Below are positions 15,101 to 22,676 of a DNA stretch of 36,335 nt, piece by piece. A program made the translations under genes and the position numbers. The notes under the pieces were generated by a model that saw nothing but the letters and a program-made list of their open reading frames with translations, was not told where the DNA came from and did not search any database. Where the stretch lies: positions 1-36,335 of the forward strand of contig JAICEW010000019.1 in the NCBI GenBank assembly GCA_025923995.1, in the 5' to 3' direction. Source of the stretch: Vicinamibacteria bacterium. Its GTDB lineage: Bacteria > Acidobacteriota > Vicinamibacteria > Fen-336. Position 1 is the stretch's first letter. Every line of letters begins with the position of its first letter.

Positions 15101-18100
15101 CTCCGCCTCCGCGGTGATGGGCGGCGGCGAGCTGGCGCTCTCGGGGGACGCGCGCCTGCGGGGCGGGCTCGCGGATGCGCGCTTCACGATCACCGGCCGC
15201 GACATCACGCTGTCGTACCCGCCGGGCCTGCGCAGCCGGCTGGACGCGGACCTCACGCTGACGGGCGGGCCCGAGGCCTACAAGCTGGCCGGCGACGTGC
15301 GGGCGGTGCGCGGCCTGTTCGACCTCGACATCGTGTTCGAGCAGAGCCTGCAGGCCCCGAAGACGGTCGCCTCCGATTCGGCCGCGCTGCGGAAGTTCGG
15401 CCTGGACCTGCGCGTCGAGGTCCAGAACCCGATCCAGGTGCGGAACAACATGACCGACCTCACGGCCACCGGCACCCTGCACGTGCGCGGCGACATGAAC
15501 GCGCCGGCCCCGGTGGGGAACCTGGACATCGAGACCGCGGGCAAGGTGTACCTGAGCGGACGCGCGTTCGAGATCGCGAGCGGGCGCCTCACGTACCGGG
15601 GCAACTGGAACCCGACCGTCGAGATCGAGGCCACGGACCTCATCAGCGGCTCCGACGCCAACAACCTGACGACGGAGTACGAGGTCACCGTTCGCCTGGT
15701 CGGATCGCTCGACCGGCCGGGCCTCGTGATGTCCTCCGATCCGCCCCTCTCGGAAGGGCAGATCGTGAGCCTGATCGCCACCGGCCGCACCGACGGCGGC
15801 GGATCCGCGCTCAAGGTCGCCGTGGGCGGCCAGGCCGCGATGCTGCTGGCCGGGCGCCTCACGCGCCGCGTGCGCGAGCTGGGCCTGGACGAGGTGTCGG
15901 TGCAGCCGGAGCTGGTGGCGCGCGAGGAGGGCAACGAGACGGGCGCGCGCTTCACCTTCGGCAAGCGCCTCACGCAGCGCCTCGAGCTCATCTACTCGCT
16001 CAGCCTGCAGGATCCCGAGGCGCGCTTCATCCTGCTGGAAGCGCGTCCGGGCCGGGGGGTCATCGTCCGCGGGCAGCGCAACGACGCCGGCACGCTGGCG
16101 GCCAGCGTGGGGCAGCGCTTCCAGTTCGGCGGCCCGCCGCGGCGGCGGCCCGCCTCGGTGGAGCGCCGCGTGCGCCTGACCGCCGTGACCTTCGAGGGCG
16201 AGCAGCCGGTGCCGAACGACGAGCTGGCCCGGCTCGCGGACGTGCGGGCCGGGCAGCGCAAGACCGTGTGGGACCTGCAGGACGCCGCCGACCGGCTGCG
16301 GGCGCGGCTGATCGAGCGCGGGTACATCGAGGCGGAGGCGGGAGCGCGGCTGGACGAGGGCGTCGCCGTCTTCCGCGTGCGCACCGGCGCCCGCTACGAC
16401 TGGCGGGTCGAGGGCATGGCCGACCCTCCCGACCTGGCGAAGACCATCCGCGAGTCGCTCTTCGAGGAGGAGGCGATCCAGCGCGGCGAGGACGCGGTCC
16501 TGCGCGTGCTGCACGAGCGGGGCCACCTGCGCGCCCGCGCGACCGCGCGCGCGGAGCCATCGGACGGCCGGCGCACGCTCGTGTTCGCCGCGGAGCCCGG
16601 ACCGCGCTACCAGCCCGTGCAGGTGGAGTTCCCCGGCGCACAGGCGCTCTCCGCGAAGCACCTGCTGGGCGAAGCGGGAGGCGCGGGTCGCCTCGTCTCG
16701 GAGCCGGGCGCCGCCCGGCAGGCGATCGAGGACGCGTACCACGGCGCGTTCCACCTCACGGCCCAGGTGGATCCGCCGCAGGTGGCCGAGGTTCCGCCGA
16801 ACGGCCTGCGCGTCACGGTGGCGGTGCGCGAGGGCCCGCGCGCGAGCGTGGGCGCGGTGCGATTCGAAGGGGTCACGCGCCCGGTCGCCGACCTCGAGCG
16901 CGCCGTGGCCCTCCAGCCGGGGGCGCCGTACGAGCCCGAGGCGGCCCTGGCCGCGACCGAGCGGCTGCGCGAGCACTACTTCCGGCTGGGCCACGGCGAC
17001 GTGCGCGTGCAGGCGGCGGCGGTCCCCAGCGGCGCTCAGGTCGACGTGGTGTTCACGGTCGAGGAGGGGCGGCGGGCGGTGCTCGGCCGCATCGTCATCC
17101 AGGGCCTGCGCGTCACGCGCGAGTCGCTGGTCCGCCGGCAGATCCGACTGCGGCCGGGCTCGCCCCTCGACCCGCGCCGGCTCGCCAACCTGGAGCGTCG
17201 GCTGCTCGACATGCGGCTCTTCTCGCGCGTGGTGACCACGGTCTCGGACGAGGACCCGGCGACGCTCACGATCGCGCTCGAGGAGGACGACCGCTTCTTC
17301 GGGCGCTACGCGCTCTCCTACGAGCAGGAGCGGATCCAGCCGGGCGACGAGACCCCGAGCTTCCTGGAGCGGAGCACCGCCGAGGTGGACGTGGAGATGC
17401 GCAACCTCCTGGGCTGGGGCGCCAGCGCGGGCGCGCGCGGCCGGGTGGGCGCGGACGTGCGCGACGCGAGCGCGTCGATCGCGATCCCGTCGCTGCCCTT
17501 CCTCGGGAACTTCACGGGCAACGTGTTCCGGATCCAGGAGGACATCGCGATCACGCCCGACGCCGTGACCGGGGAGAAGCGGGAGAGCCAGCGGACGCAG
17601 GACGGTTTCGAGGTCTCCTTCACCCGCCGCCTGCCGCGCCGGACGGACCTGCTCTACGGCTACCGCTTCGAGGACTCGGAGGTGGTCTCCCCCGACTTCA
17701 TCGAGCCGCAGTCCGCGCGTACCGCGGTGCTGCGCGGCTCCGTGCTGCGCGACACCCGCGACAGCATCCTCGACTCGCGCACCGGGCGGTTCCTGAGCGT
17801 GAGCCTGGACTACGCGCCCGACTTCCTGCGCGGCGACTTCACGTTCGTGAAGGGCCTGGCCCAGGCGTTCCTGGCCCGGCCGCTCGGAGCCTCGATCACC
17901 TGGGCGCAGGGCTATCGGCTCGGGCTGGGCACCGGGCTCAAGGGACAGAGCATCCGCTCGACCGAGCGCTTCCGCGCCGGCGGCGCCAACTCCATCCGGG
18001 GGTTCGAGACGGACACCGTCGGGCCGTTCGACGCGCTCACGAAATCGTTCGCGGGGGGCGAGGCGGTCGTGATCGTCAACGAGGAGCTGCGCTTCCGGCA

Positions 18101-18344
18101 CCGCAGCGGCTTCGGCGCGGCCGTCTTCTACGACGGCGGCAACGTGTTCGCGACGGTCGACGACGTGAGCTTCGACTGGCTCCACACGCTGGGCCTGGGC
18201 CTGCGCTGGGACTCCCCCATCGGCCTGCTGCGGCTGGACCTGGGCCTGCCGCTCAACCCCCGGACGCTGCCGTTCGACGCCGAGGGGCCGCCGCGCAAGG
18301 AGTCCGGCTACCAGATCTTCTTCAGCTTCGGCCAGGCCTTCTAG
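12186..18344 (+). CDS. TamB-like (DUF490) protein fused to five POTRA repeats and an Omp85 (BamA/TamA-type) barrel
   Basis: A single unbroken frame of 2052 residues from GTG 12186. Residues about 8-27 are one hydrophobic helix with no clear cleavage site, as in TamB/AsmA inner-membrane anchors. Residues about 30-1000 are repetitive beta-rich AsmA/TamB-like sequence. Residues about 1000-1325 match the conserved TamB C-domain (RNNMTDLTATGTLHVRGDM, YLSGRAFEIASGRLTYRG, SDPPLSEGQIVSLIATGR). Five POTRA-like units follow at about 1328-1395, 1400-1470, 1474-1548, 1551-1624 and 1628-1698. A 16-strand-type barrel domain occupies about 1700-2052, with the Omp85 motif SIRGFE (about 1936) and a terminal Phe. 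TamA has three POTRAs and BamA five, so the barrel half is BamA-like in layout. The chain would span inner membrane, periplasm and outer membrane. The expected role is outer-membrane protein insertion and/or lipid transport; the fusion is seen directly, the function is inferred. Confidence 0.93.
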   Translation: MRVSRRGVVLLLLAAAAAVVAALLLGWFPQEPVRRLVEGRLQQALGPGARVSRLRVWPGRLYAEMEGLVVDVPAYRLEARTARVAIDRRTLFGPVVALTRLEADGVTLLVRGDAPAAPAGAAPTTTVVMGRVHVTNASARYESQSVRGAVAIDGVTIEGAVGHDALELSAAGGRWESDRTVALGPTRARVRITPTLDLHVESFETGLARSRLSASGPLGNAMRPQPDLAWTATLDVAEIAPIADLGDASGSLRAQGTLRTPSSGLALVADVSGERLRRGEWSVDTVKGHVTHEGGRTTGDLDATLLGGAATLQASHAGASLRGRVVATGIDLARVRASPSLAGRASATLDLRGDPAGTLEIDARVTAEGASGSTPFRAEVLAEGAVAADGSRIDVDWAASGEGGDADASARLQASGRAQGALPPAVTGHVEGVLRATRTGELPFEADVTFANGALDAAGAIRGLGEPLTLRATGVDGRSGRIELASEGLALDRLLPGARGQARLSATASGRFDAPSGHASIQLEDAVWRGIALGPATAELTAKDGAATIELHVPEWNLSGHADVAADRARTLRGRVDLAATPLDRLGPLLPEGPALEGAVTAAIDLDVPLTRPSGADVRIEVAEAQVARGALRVRNRGPVRLAWREGRVEVERLEVEGEGFAARAAGRLGVAATEPLDLQVSAETELDALPIPEGWTVAGRVAAELDVGGTRLRPLVTGDVTFDDAGFSGPSLPPFSIAQGRVELAGESLLLPDLPIDVAGGRVVLSGTLPLAAALPAARDRSDRLAPDEAADVRAAWKGVRVEEWPQGGGDTRLAGVLEGTLAVTGGLASLREVRARLEVPATSLHVEEIRFQVDPFAAVLADGRVELDALQVGAADSVVRLSGAADLARRRIEAAALGSLNLRAVSPFVPEAALFGTAEVDVSASGDWSAPEVHGDVTVEDASLRLRLLPQAVTSLAARIVFDGDSLRVPSASAVMGGGELALSGDARLRGGLADARFTITGRDITLSYPPGLRSRLDADLTLTGGPEAYKLAGDVRAVRGLFDLDIVFEQSLQAPKTVASDSAALRKFGLDLRVEVQNPIQVRNNMTDLTATGTLHVRGDMNAPAPVGNLDIETAGKVYLSGRAFEIASGRLTYRGNWNPTVEIEATDLISGSDANNLTTEYEVTVRLVGSLDRPGLVMSSDPPLSEGQIVSLIATGRTDGGGSALKVAVGGQAAMLLAGRLTRRVRELGLDEVSVQPELVAREEGNETGARFTFGKRLTQRLELIYSLSLQDPEARFILLEARPGRGVIVRGQRNDAGTLAASVGQRFQFGGPPRRRPASVERRVRLTAVTFEGEQPVPNDELARLADVRAGQRKTVWDLQDAADRLRARLIERGYIEAEAGARLDEGVAVFRVRTGARYDWRVEGMADPPDLAKTIRESLFEEEAIQRGEDAVLRVLHERGHLRARATARAEPSDGRRTLVFAAEPGPRYQPVQVEFPGAQALSAKHLLGEAGGAGRLVSEPGAARQAIEDAYHGAFHLTAQVDPPQVAEVPPNGLRVTVAVREGPRASVGAVRFEGVTRPVADLERAVALQPGAPYEPEAALAATERLREHYFRLGHGDVRVQAAAVPSGAQVDVVFTVEEGRRAVLGRIVIQGLRVTRESLVRRQIRLRPGSPLDPRRLANLERRLLDMRLFSRVVTTVSDEDPATLTIALEEDDRFFGRYALSYEQERIQPGDETPSFLERSTAEVDVEMRNLLGWGASAGARGRVGADVRDASASIAIPSLPFLGNFTGNVFRIQEDIAITPDAVTGEKRESQRTQDGFEVSFTRRLPRRTDLLYGYRFEDSEVVSPDFIEPQSARTAVLRGSVLRDTRDSILDSRTGRFLSVSLDYAPDFLRGDFTFVKGLAQAFLARPLGASITWAQGYRLGLGTGLKGQSIRSTERFRAGGANSIRGFETDTVGPFDALTKSFAGGEAVVIVNEELRFRHRSGFGAAVFYDGGNVFATVDDVSFDWLHTLGLGLRWDSPIGLLRLDLGLPLNPRTLPFDAEGPPRKESGYQIFFSFGQAF

Positions 18345-19015
18345 GCCGCACGCGCCAGGGCCACCGGCCGGCGGGCCATCCAGGCGCGAACGGACAGGCC
18401 GATGAGGGTCACGCCCACCGCGACCAGCAACCGTGGGACCGGCTGGCGGACCTCGGGAAGCACCGTTCCCAGTCCGATCGTGAGGAAGGAGTCGTGAGTC
18501 GCAATGAAGTTCAGCATGGCGCCGTTCATGTGGTGAGCGAGCCACCAGCGGGCATCCCGCACCGGCGCCAGGGCGAGCCTCCACATGTTGGCGCCGAATC
18601 CCACGCCCAGGAGCGAGAGGAACATCATCAGGGGACGGCCGCGAACGACCCCCAGGCCGAACAGCGCCACGCCGGCGGCGATCAGCCACGTGGCGAGCCC
18701 GCGGTACATGCCTCCCAGCAGGCTGGTGGGCTCACGCCGCCGCCGGATCGAGAACCACGTCAGCCAGGACGCCGTGCCGACCAGGGAGATGAGGAACGCG
18801 TAGAAGACGGCGAAGCCCGGGTCGCCCTGAAGGAGCTTTCCCGCGACCAGCAACGTGGCGAAGGCCATCACAGCGAGCAACGAGATGAGGTACACCTTCC
18901 CGGCCTTCCGGTGGACGTCGCCCCCCTTGCGCGCGAGCGCCGCCACCCAGAAGGAGACCAGCGCGCTGACTCCCACGGCACCGTGGAGCGCGACTCCCAG
19001 CTCGAACACTCTCAT
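18341..19015 (-). CDS. DUF2306-like multi-pass membrane protein
   Basis: A 224-aa protein with about six or seven hydrophobic segments. The N-terminal block contains HRKAGKVYLISLL, close to the HRxxGxxY signature I associate with DUF2306 predicted membrane proteins. A later block, WWLAHHMNGAMLNFIATHDSF, has clustered histidines that could bind a metal or haem; that is inference. ATG 19015 is preceded by AGGGAGGT at ideal spacing. Its TAG shares the palindrome CTAG (18341-18344) with the stop of the converging TamB-BamA-type gene. Upstream lies an 8-bp inverted repeat (19089-19108) and then the ATPase gene on the same strand, so the two may be co-transcribed. The function is unknown. Confidence 0.75.
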   Translation of the reverse strand: MRVFELGVALHGAVGVSALVSFWVAALARKGGDVHRKAGKVYLISLLAVMAFATLLVAGKLLQGDPGFAVFYAFLISLVGTASWLTWFSIRRRREPTSLLGGMYRGLATWLIAAGVALFGLGVVRGRPLMMFLSLLGVGFGANMWRLALAPVRDARWWLAHHMNGAMLNFIATHDSFLTIGLGTVLPEVRQPVPRLLVAVGVTLIGLSVRAWMARRPVALARAA

Positions 19016-19088
19016 CTCGCACCTCCCTGCTCGTCTGCTCGACGGGCTTCGCAGGAAGGTGCGTCCAGGGGCTGCCCATCCGCCAGAT

Positions 19089-19108
19089 CAGGAACTGACG
19101 AGTTCCTG
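19089..19108. repeat. Perfect 8-bp inverted repeat with 4-nt spacer
   Basis: CAGGAACT (19089-19096), gacg, AGTTCCTG (19101-19108). It lies 74 nt before the DUF2306-like start and 15 nt after the ATPase stop. No T-run follows on either strand, so a regulator-binding site is more likely than an intrinsic terminator. The remaining sequence between 19016 and 19122 shows only the ribosome site of the downstream gene. Confidence 0.5.
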
Positions 19109-19122
19109 TCCGGGCGGTGGGG

Positions 19123-21201
19123 TCAGGACGGCGGGAGGGCCCGCTCGCGATGCCACAGGGACCGCGCGAGGCGCTCGATCCCCCGCGCCAGGTGGTGGCG
19201 GTAGGTGCTGAACGGGAGGCCCAGGCGCTGCGCGGCCAGCTCCTGCGTGGGCAGCGGCTCGATGTAGGTGTGGAGCACCGCGCGATGGAGCTTGGCGTCG
19301 CGCGGATGCGCGCGCAGCTCGTCGAGCGCCGCGCGGATCAGCTCCCGCAGGCGCGCCGAACGCGCGGCGGCGTCCGGCAACGCGCGCAGCAGGCGGGCCG
19401 ACCTCAGCGGACCGTTCGCGAGCGCGTCGGGGCGCGTGAAGTCCCGCAGCGCCTGGCGGACGGCCTCGGCGAACTCGGCCGGGCCGAGACTCCCCGTCGC
19501 GCCCGTGGCCGGATCGGCGGCGAAGGGCATCGCCGGGCGCACGCCCATCACCCAGTCCTCAGGGGACTCGACCCGCCAGTCGTGCGCGAAGACGCCGTAG
19601 GCTCGCCCGCCGACCTCGAAGTCCGCCGCGGGCACGCGCGGGAAGTTCACGCCCTCGAAGTGCGGCGCCCAGAACGCCGGATCCGCCATGGCGACGAAGT
19701 TCCAGGCGATCCCGGGGCGCGTCAGGCAGTGCGACACGACGTGCATCGCGGTGAGGTTGATGGCCGCGGTGACGCCCTGGTACTCCTCCGCGTGCATCCA
19801 CCAGCGCAGGTGGACGACGCTCTCGCCCTTCGCGACGGGACCGTGCGCCTCCACGAACGCGCGGGCGCGAGCGACCGCCGGGTCGGGCGGCTCGGACGGC
19901 GCGGCCTCCGCCAGCTCGAGCAGCGCCAGGAAGCCGGCCCGCTCGTCCTCGCTTCCGCGGAAGACACGGAACGCCGACGGCTGCGCGCGCCACCACAGCC
20001 GCGCGAGCTCCGCCGAGGCGGGCCCCTCGTGCCGCTCCACGAGCCGGAGGACGAAGTCCTCGTCGCCCGCCTCGGCCCGGTCGAGCCTGGCTTCGTCCAT
20101 CGCGCTCCAGTCGAAGAAGCCCGCGTTCGTGGGACGCATGCGCGTGACGTAGAGCGCGTCCATGTGCAGCGCCTGCCTGTCCCGGCCCTGCGCCCCAGCG
20201 GCCTGCGCCTGGAGTGCGCCATAGATGCGCCGCCAGAGCCGTCCCAGCGCGGCGGCGTCGCGCCACCGCGCGTCCGCCAGGAGGACCTCGCGCACCAGGT
20301 CGTGCGGGAACAGGCCCCGGGGCCCGCTCTCGACGAAGGACTGGCGGCGCAGCCACTCGAACGCAGCCTCCCCCCTCTCGCGGCCGGACAGCTCGACCAG
20401 CAGTGGCAGCCGCGTCACGCGAGCGATGGCGCACGCGTCGAGCGCGTCGCGCTGCCACGTCTCCGGGATGGCGTCGAGGAACAACGCCGACAGGTGGCGC
20501 ACCACCTCCGGCGCGTCGGCGGGGTCGAAGGCCCCGGGCGCCGCGCGCTGTCGGAGCAGGTCCGCGACCAGCGCGAGCGCCAGCGGGTGGCCCCGCGTGA
20601 ACTCGAGGACCGGTCCGTGCGCGGCCGGGTCGACGCCGCGCGACAGCAGCAGGTCCACGGCATCGGGAGCCTCCAGGTTGCGCAGCGGCACGAAGCGCGC
20701 CAGGGCGGACCACGCGGCATCCGTCGTCCAGGGACTGGAGGGCGCCTCGCGCCCCGCGAGCACGACCTGCACGTGTGCGGGCCACGCAGGCAGGATCGTC
20801 TCGCGCAGCCAGGAGTCGAGGGGCGCGAGCATCTCGTACGTGTCGACCAGGACGACCGCGCCGGCGGGCGGGATCGGCCCCTGGGCGCCCTGCGCCACCA
20901 GCGCTTCCTCGAGCGCGCGCGCGAACGCGTCAGGCGTCGGCGGCACGTCGCGGCCGTCCAGCCGGACGACGCACGGCCGCTGCTCACGCGCGATGCGCTC
21001 CAGCTCGCGGAGGAGGCTCGTCTTGCCGACCCCCCCGGGGCCGTGGATGAAGAGGACCGTGAACGGCGGCGCCGCGGCGGACAGCGCCGAGCGGAAGAGG
21101 TCCCGCTCGGCGGTCCGGCCGACGAACCCGGTCTCGCGAGCGGCCGCCAGGCGATCGGCGATCCTCGGCGTCTCGACGGCACCGGAGCGCTCCCCTCGCA
21201 T
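19123..21201 (-). CDS. P-loop (STAND-like) ATPase with C-terminal helix-turn-helix
   Basis: From ATG 21201 the protein has 692 residues. The ATPase domain starts with FVGRTAERDLFRSAL, then Walker A GPGGVGKTS (54-62), a Walker B-like strand AVVLVDTYEML and a sensor-like VVLAGRE. A helical winged-helix-like middle follows (LFLDAIPETWQRDALDACAI). The C-terminal half has a conserved-looking domain around WWMHAEEYQGVTAAINLTAM. The last 50 residues (QELAAQRLGLPFSTYRHHLA) form an HTH-like end found in proteins annotated simply as AAA or ATP-binding proteins. It is probably a signal-transducing NTPase regulator, but the ligand and targets are unknown. The frame opens 40 codons earlier (21321), but those residues are Pro/Gly/Cys-rich and non-domain. 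The gene diverges from the CreD-like gene. Confidence 0.8.
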   Translation of the reverse strand: MRGERSGAVETPRIADRLAAARETGFVGRTAERDLFRSALSAAAPPFTVLFIHGPGGVGKTSLLRELERIAREQRPCVVRLDGRDVPPTPDAFARALEEALVAQGAQGPIPPAGAVVLVDTYEMLAPLDSWLRETILPAWPAHVQVVLAGREAPSSPWTTDAAWSALARFVPLRNLEAPDAVDLLLSRGVDPAAHGPVLEFTRGHPLALALVADLLRQRAAPGAFDPADAPEVVRHLSALFLDAIPETWQRDALDACAIARVTRLPLLVELSGRERGEAAFEWLRRQSFVESGPRGLFPHDLVREVLLADARWRDAAALGRLWRRIYGALQAQAAGAQGRDRQALHMDALYVTRMRPTNAGFFDWSAMDEARLDRAEAGDEDFVLRLVERHEGPASAELARLWWRAQPSAFRVFRGSEDERAGFLALLELAEAAPSEPPDPAVARARAFVEAHGPVAKGESVVHLRWWMHAEEYQGVTAAINLTAMHVVSHCLTRPGIAWNFVAMADPAFWAPHFEGVNFPRVPAADFEVGGRAYGVFAHDWRVESPEDWVMGVRPAMPFAADPATGATGSLGPAEFAEAVRQALRDFTRPDALANGPLRSARLLRALPDAAARSARLRELIRAALDELRAHPRDAKLHRAVLHTYIEPLPTQELAAQRLGLPFSTYRHHLARGIERLARSLWHRERALPPS

Positions 21202-21413
21202 CGCCTTCGCATTGTCGCTCCCGCGGTGGCGCGCGAACAGTGCCTTTGGTCCGCCGACTTTCGGGGGGGCTTCGTGTCCACAGGGACACGCGCCCGGCCC
21301 CGCCGGACACGTCGGAGGCACAGGCCACAGCGCCTGATGCCAGTGGATCAGGGACTTGCGCCGACGGCCGGGCGGGCATCCGGCTTGCCTGTGGCTGCGC
21401 CAGGGAGGTGCGC
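21202..21413. other. Divergent intergenic region between ATPase and CreD-like genes
   Basis: About 210 nt that must carry promoters for both directions if the inferred starts are right. I found no convincing -35/-10 pair. A short self-complementary stretch, TGTCCACAGGGACA, lies at about 21273-21286 and could be a small operator or chance. The only clear element is the ribosome site AGGGAGGT just before 21414. Confidence 0.35.
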
Positions 21414-22670
21414 ATGAGCGCGGTGCGGCTGCTGGCGGTGGGGTTCATCGTTCTGTGCACGTCGGTCGCCTGGTTCACGCTGGGCGCGACGGTTGTCAAC
21501 CGGACCGGCGAGTCCGACGCCGCACTCGGGCAGGAGGTCGCGAAGCTGTGGGGCGGCCAGCACCAGCAGGTCGCTCCGCACGTGGTGGTCGAACGGCCGC
21601 GCAAGGACGTCCAGGAGACGCTCGAGAAGGACGACCAGGGGCGCGTGATCACGCGGCGGGTCACGAAGGACGTCGTCGACTCGGTGCCTGTCCCGCTCGA
21701 CCAGAGCCGCGTGCGCGTCGCGATCGACCTCGAGCCGCGGCGCAAGGGGCTGCTGTGGTACGACACCTACGGCGTGACCTTCCACGCCTCGTATCGGCTC
21801 CACAACCCCGACCCCGCCGAGCGCAAGCTGGTCGTCGGCTTCAGGTTCCCCTCGAGCGAGGGGCTGTACGACGACTTCGCGTTCCGCCTGGGTGGTGCCG
21901 AGATCGCTCCCGGCACGGACCTCTCGCAGGGCGTGACGGCGCCGATCGTGCTGCCTCCAGGGGGCGAGACGTCGCTCGAGGTGGGCTATCGCTCGCGGGG
22001 CCTCGGCCCCTGGACCTATGCGTTCGCGCCCAGCGGCGTCAGCCAGGTGCGCGACTTCCAGCTCGACCTCGACACCGGCTTCCACGACGTCGACTTCCCC
22101 GCCGGCAGCCTCTCGCCGACCGCGCACGGGCCGCGCGACGGCGGGCACGCGTCGAGCTGGCGCTTCACCAGCCTCGTCACCGGCCAGACGATCGGCATGG
22201 ATCCGCCCGACCGTCTCCACCCCGGCCCGCTGGCCGCGCGCATCACGTTCTTCGCGCCCGTGTCGCTGCTGTTCTTCGTGACCGTGATGGTCATCCTGGG
22301 CGTGCTGCGCGGGCAGAGCCTGCATCCCATGAACTTCTTCTTCCTGGCCGCTGCGTTCTTCGCGTTCCACCTCCTGCTCGCGTACCTGGTGGACCACGTG
22401 GACGTGCACGTCGCGTTCGCCGCCGCGTCCGCGGTCAGCATCTTCCTGGTCGTGAGCTACCTGCGCGTGGTGGCGGGGCTGCGCACGGCCCTGGTGGAGG
22501 CGGGCGCCGCCCAGCTCGTCTTCCTGGTGCTCTTCGGCTACGCGTTCTTCTTCGAGGGCTTCACGGGCCTCACGGTCACGGTGGGCGCGATCCTCACGCT
22601 GTTCGTGCTGATGCAGATGACGGCGCGGGTCGACTGGAGCGCGGTCTTCGCTCGCACGGCACGGACCTGA
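21414..22670 (+). CDS. CreD-like inner membrane protein
   Basis: A 418-aa protein. One N-terminal helix (about 5-28) leads into a beta-rich domain of about 230 residues. The C-terminal third has about six helices: FFAPVSLLFFVTVMVILGVL, then HPMNFFFLAAAFFAFHLLLA, then repeated hydrophobic runs. This architecture and the C-terminal pattern match the CreD family (inner membrane proteins linked in enterobacteria to the CreBC response and beta-lactam tolerance). No creB or creC homologue is nearby, so that role cannot be transferred. ATG 21414 was chosen because GGGAGGT precedes it at good spacing; the earlier open frame overlaps the divergent ATPase leader. Its stop lies 6 nt from the end of the converging OPX gene. 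Confidence 0.7.
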   Translation: MSAVRLLAVGFIVLCTSVAWFTLGATVVNRTGESDAALGQEVAKLWGGQHQQVAPHVVVERPRKDVQETLEKDDQGRVITRRVTKDVVDSVPVPLDQSRVRVAIDLEPRRKGLLWYDTYGVTFHASYRLHNPDPAERKLVVGFRFPSSEGLYDDFAFRLGGAEIAPGTDLSQGVTAPIVLPPGGETSLEVGYRSRGLGPWTYAFAPSGVSQVRDFQLDLDTGFHDVDFPAGSLSPTAHGPRDGGHASSWRFTSLVTGQTIGMDPPDRLHPGPLAARITFFAPVSLLFFVTVMVILGVLRGQSLHPMNFFFLAAAFFAFHLLLAYLVDHVDVHVAFAAASAVSIFLVVSYLRVVAGLRTALVEAGAAQLVFLVLFGYAFFFEGFTGLTVTVGAILTLFVLMQMTARVDWSAVFARTART

Positions 22671-22676
22671 CCGCGA

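Noticed and set aside
13128-18689. Very long minus-strand open frame opposite the TamB-BamA-type gene (about 1850 codons)
   Set aside because: It is an antisense shadow caused by high GC and third-position bias; the encoded residues are Arg/Ala/His/Gln-rich with no domains, while the plus-strand frame shows clear family motifs.
19089-19108. Intrinsic terminator for the ATPase gene
   Set aside because: The hairpin has no following T-run on the minus strand and its stem is only moderately GC-rich.
21198-21212. Four-codon minus-strand mini-frame (ATG CGA AGG CGA TGA) overlapping the ATPase start
   Set aside because: Too short to separate from chance in sequence this GC-rich; no supporting leader features.
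21202-21321. Extended N-terminus of the HTH-ATPase starting at 21321
   Set aside because: The extra 40 residues are Pro/Gly/Cys-rich without domain character and the stretch lies in a divergent intergenic region; ATG 21201 gives a normal start.
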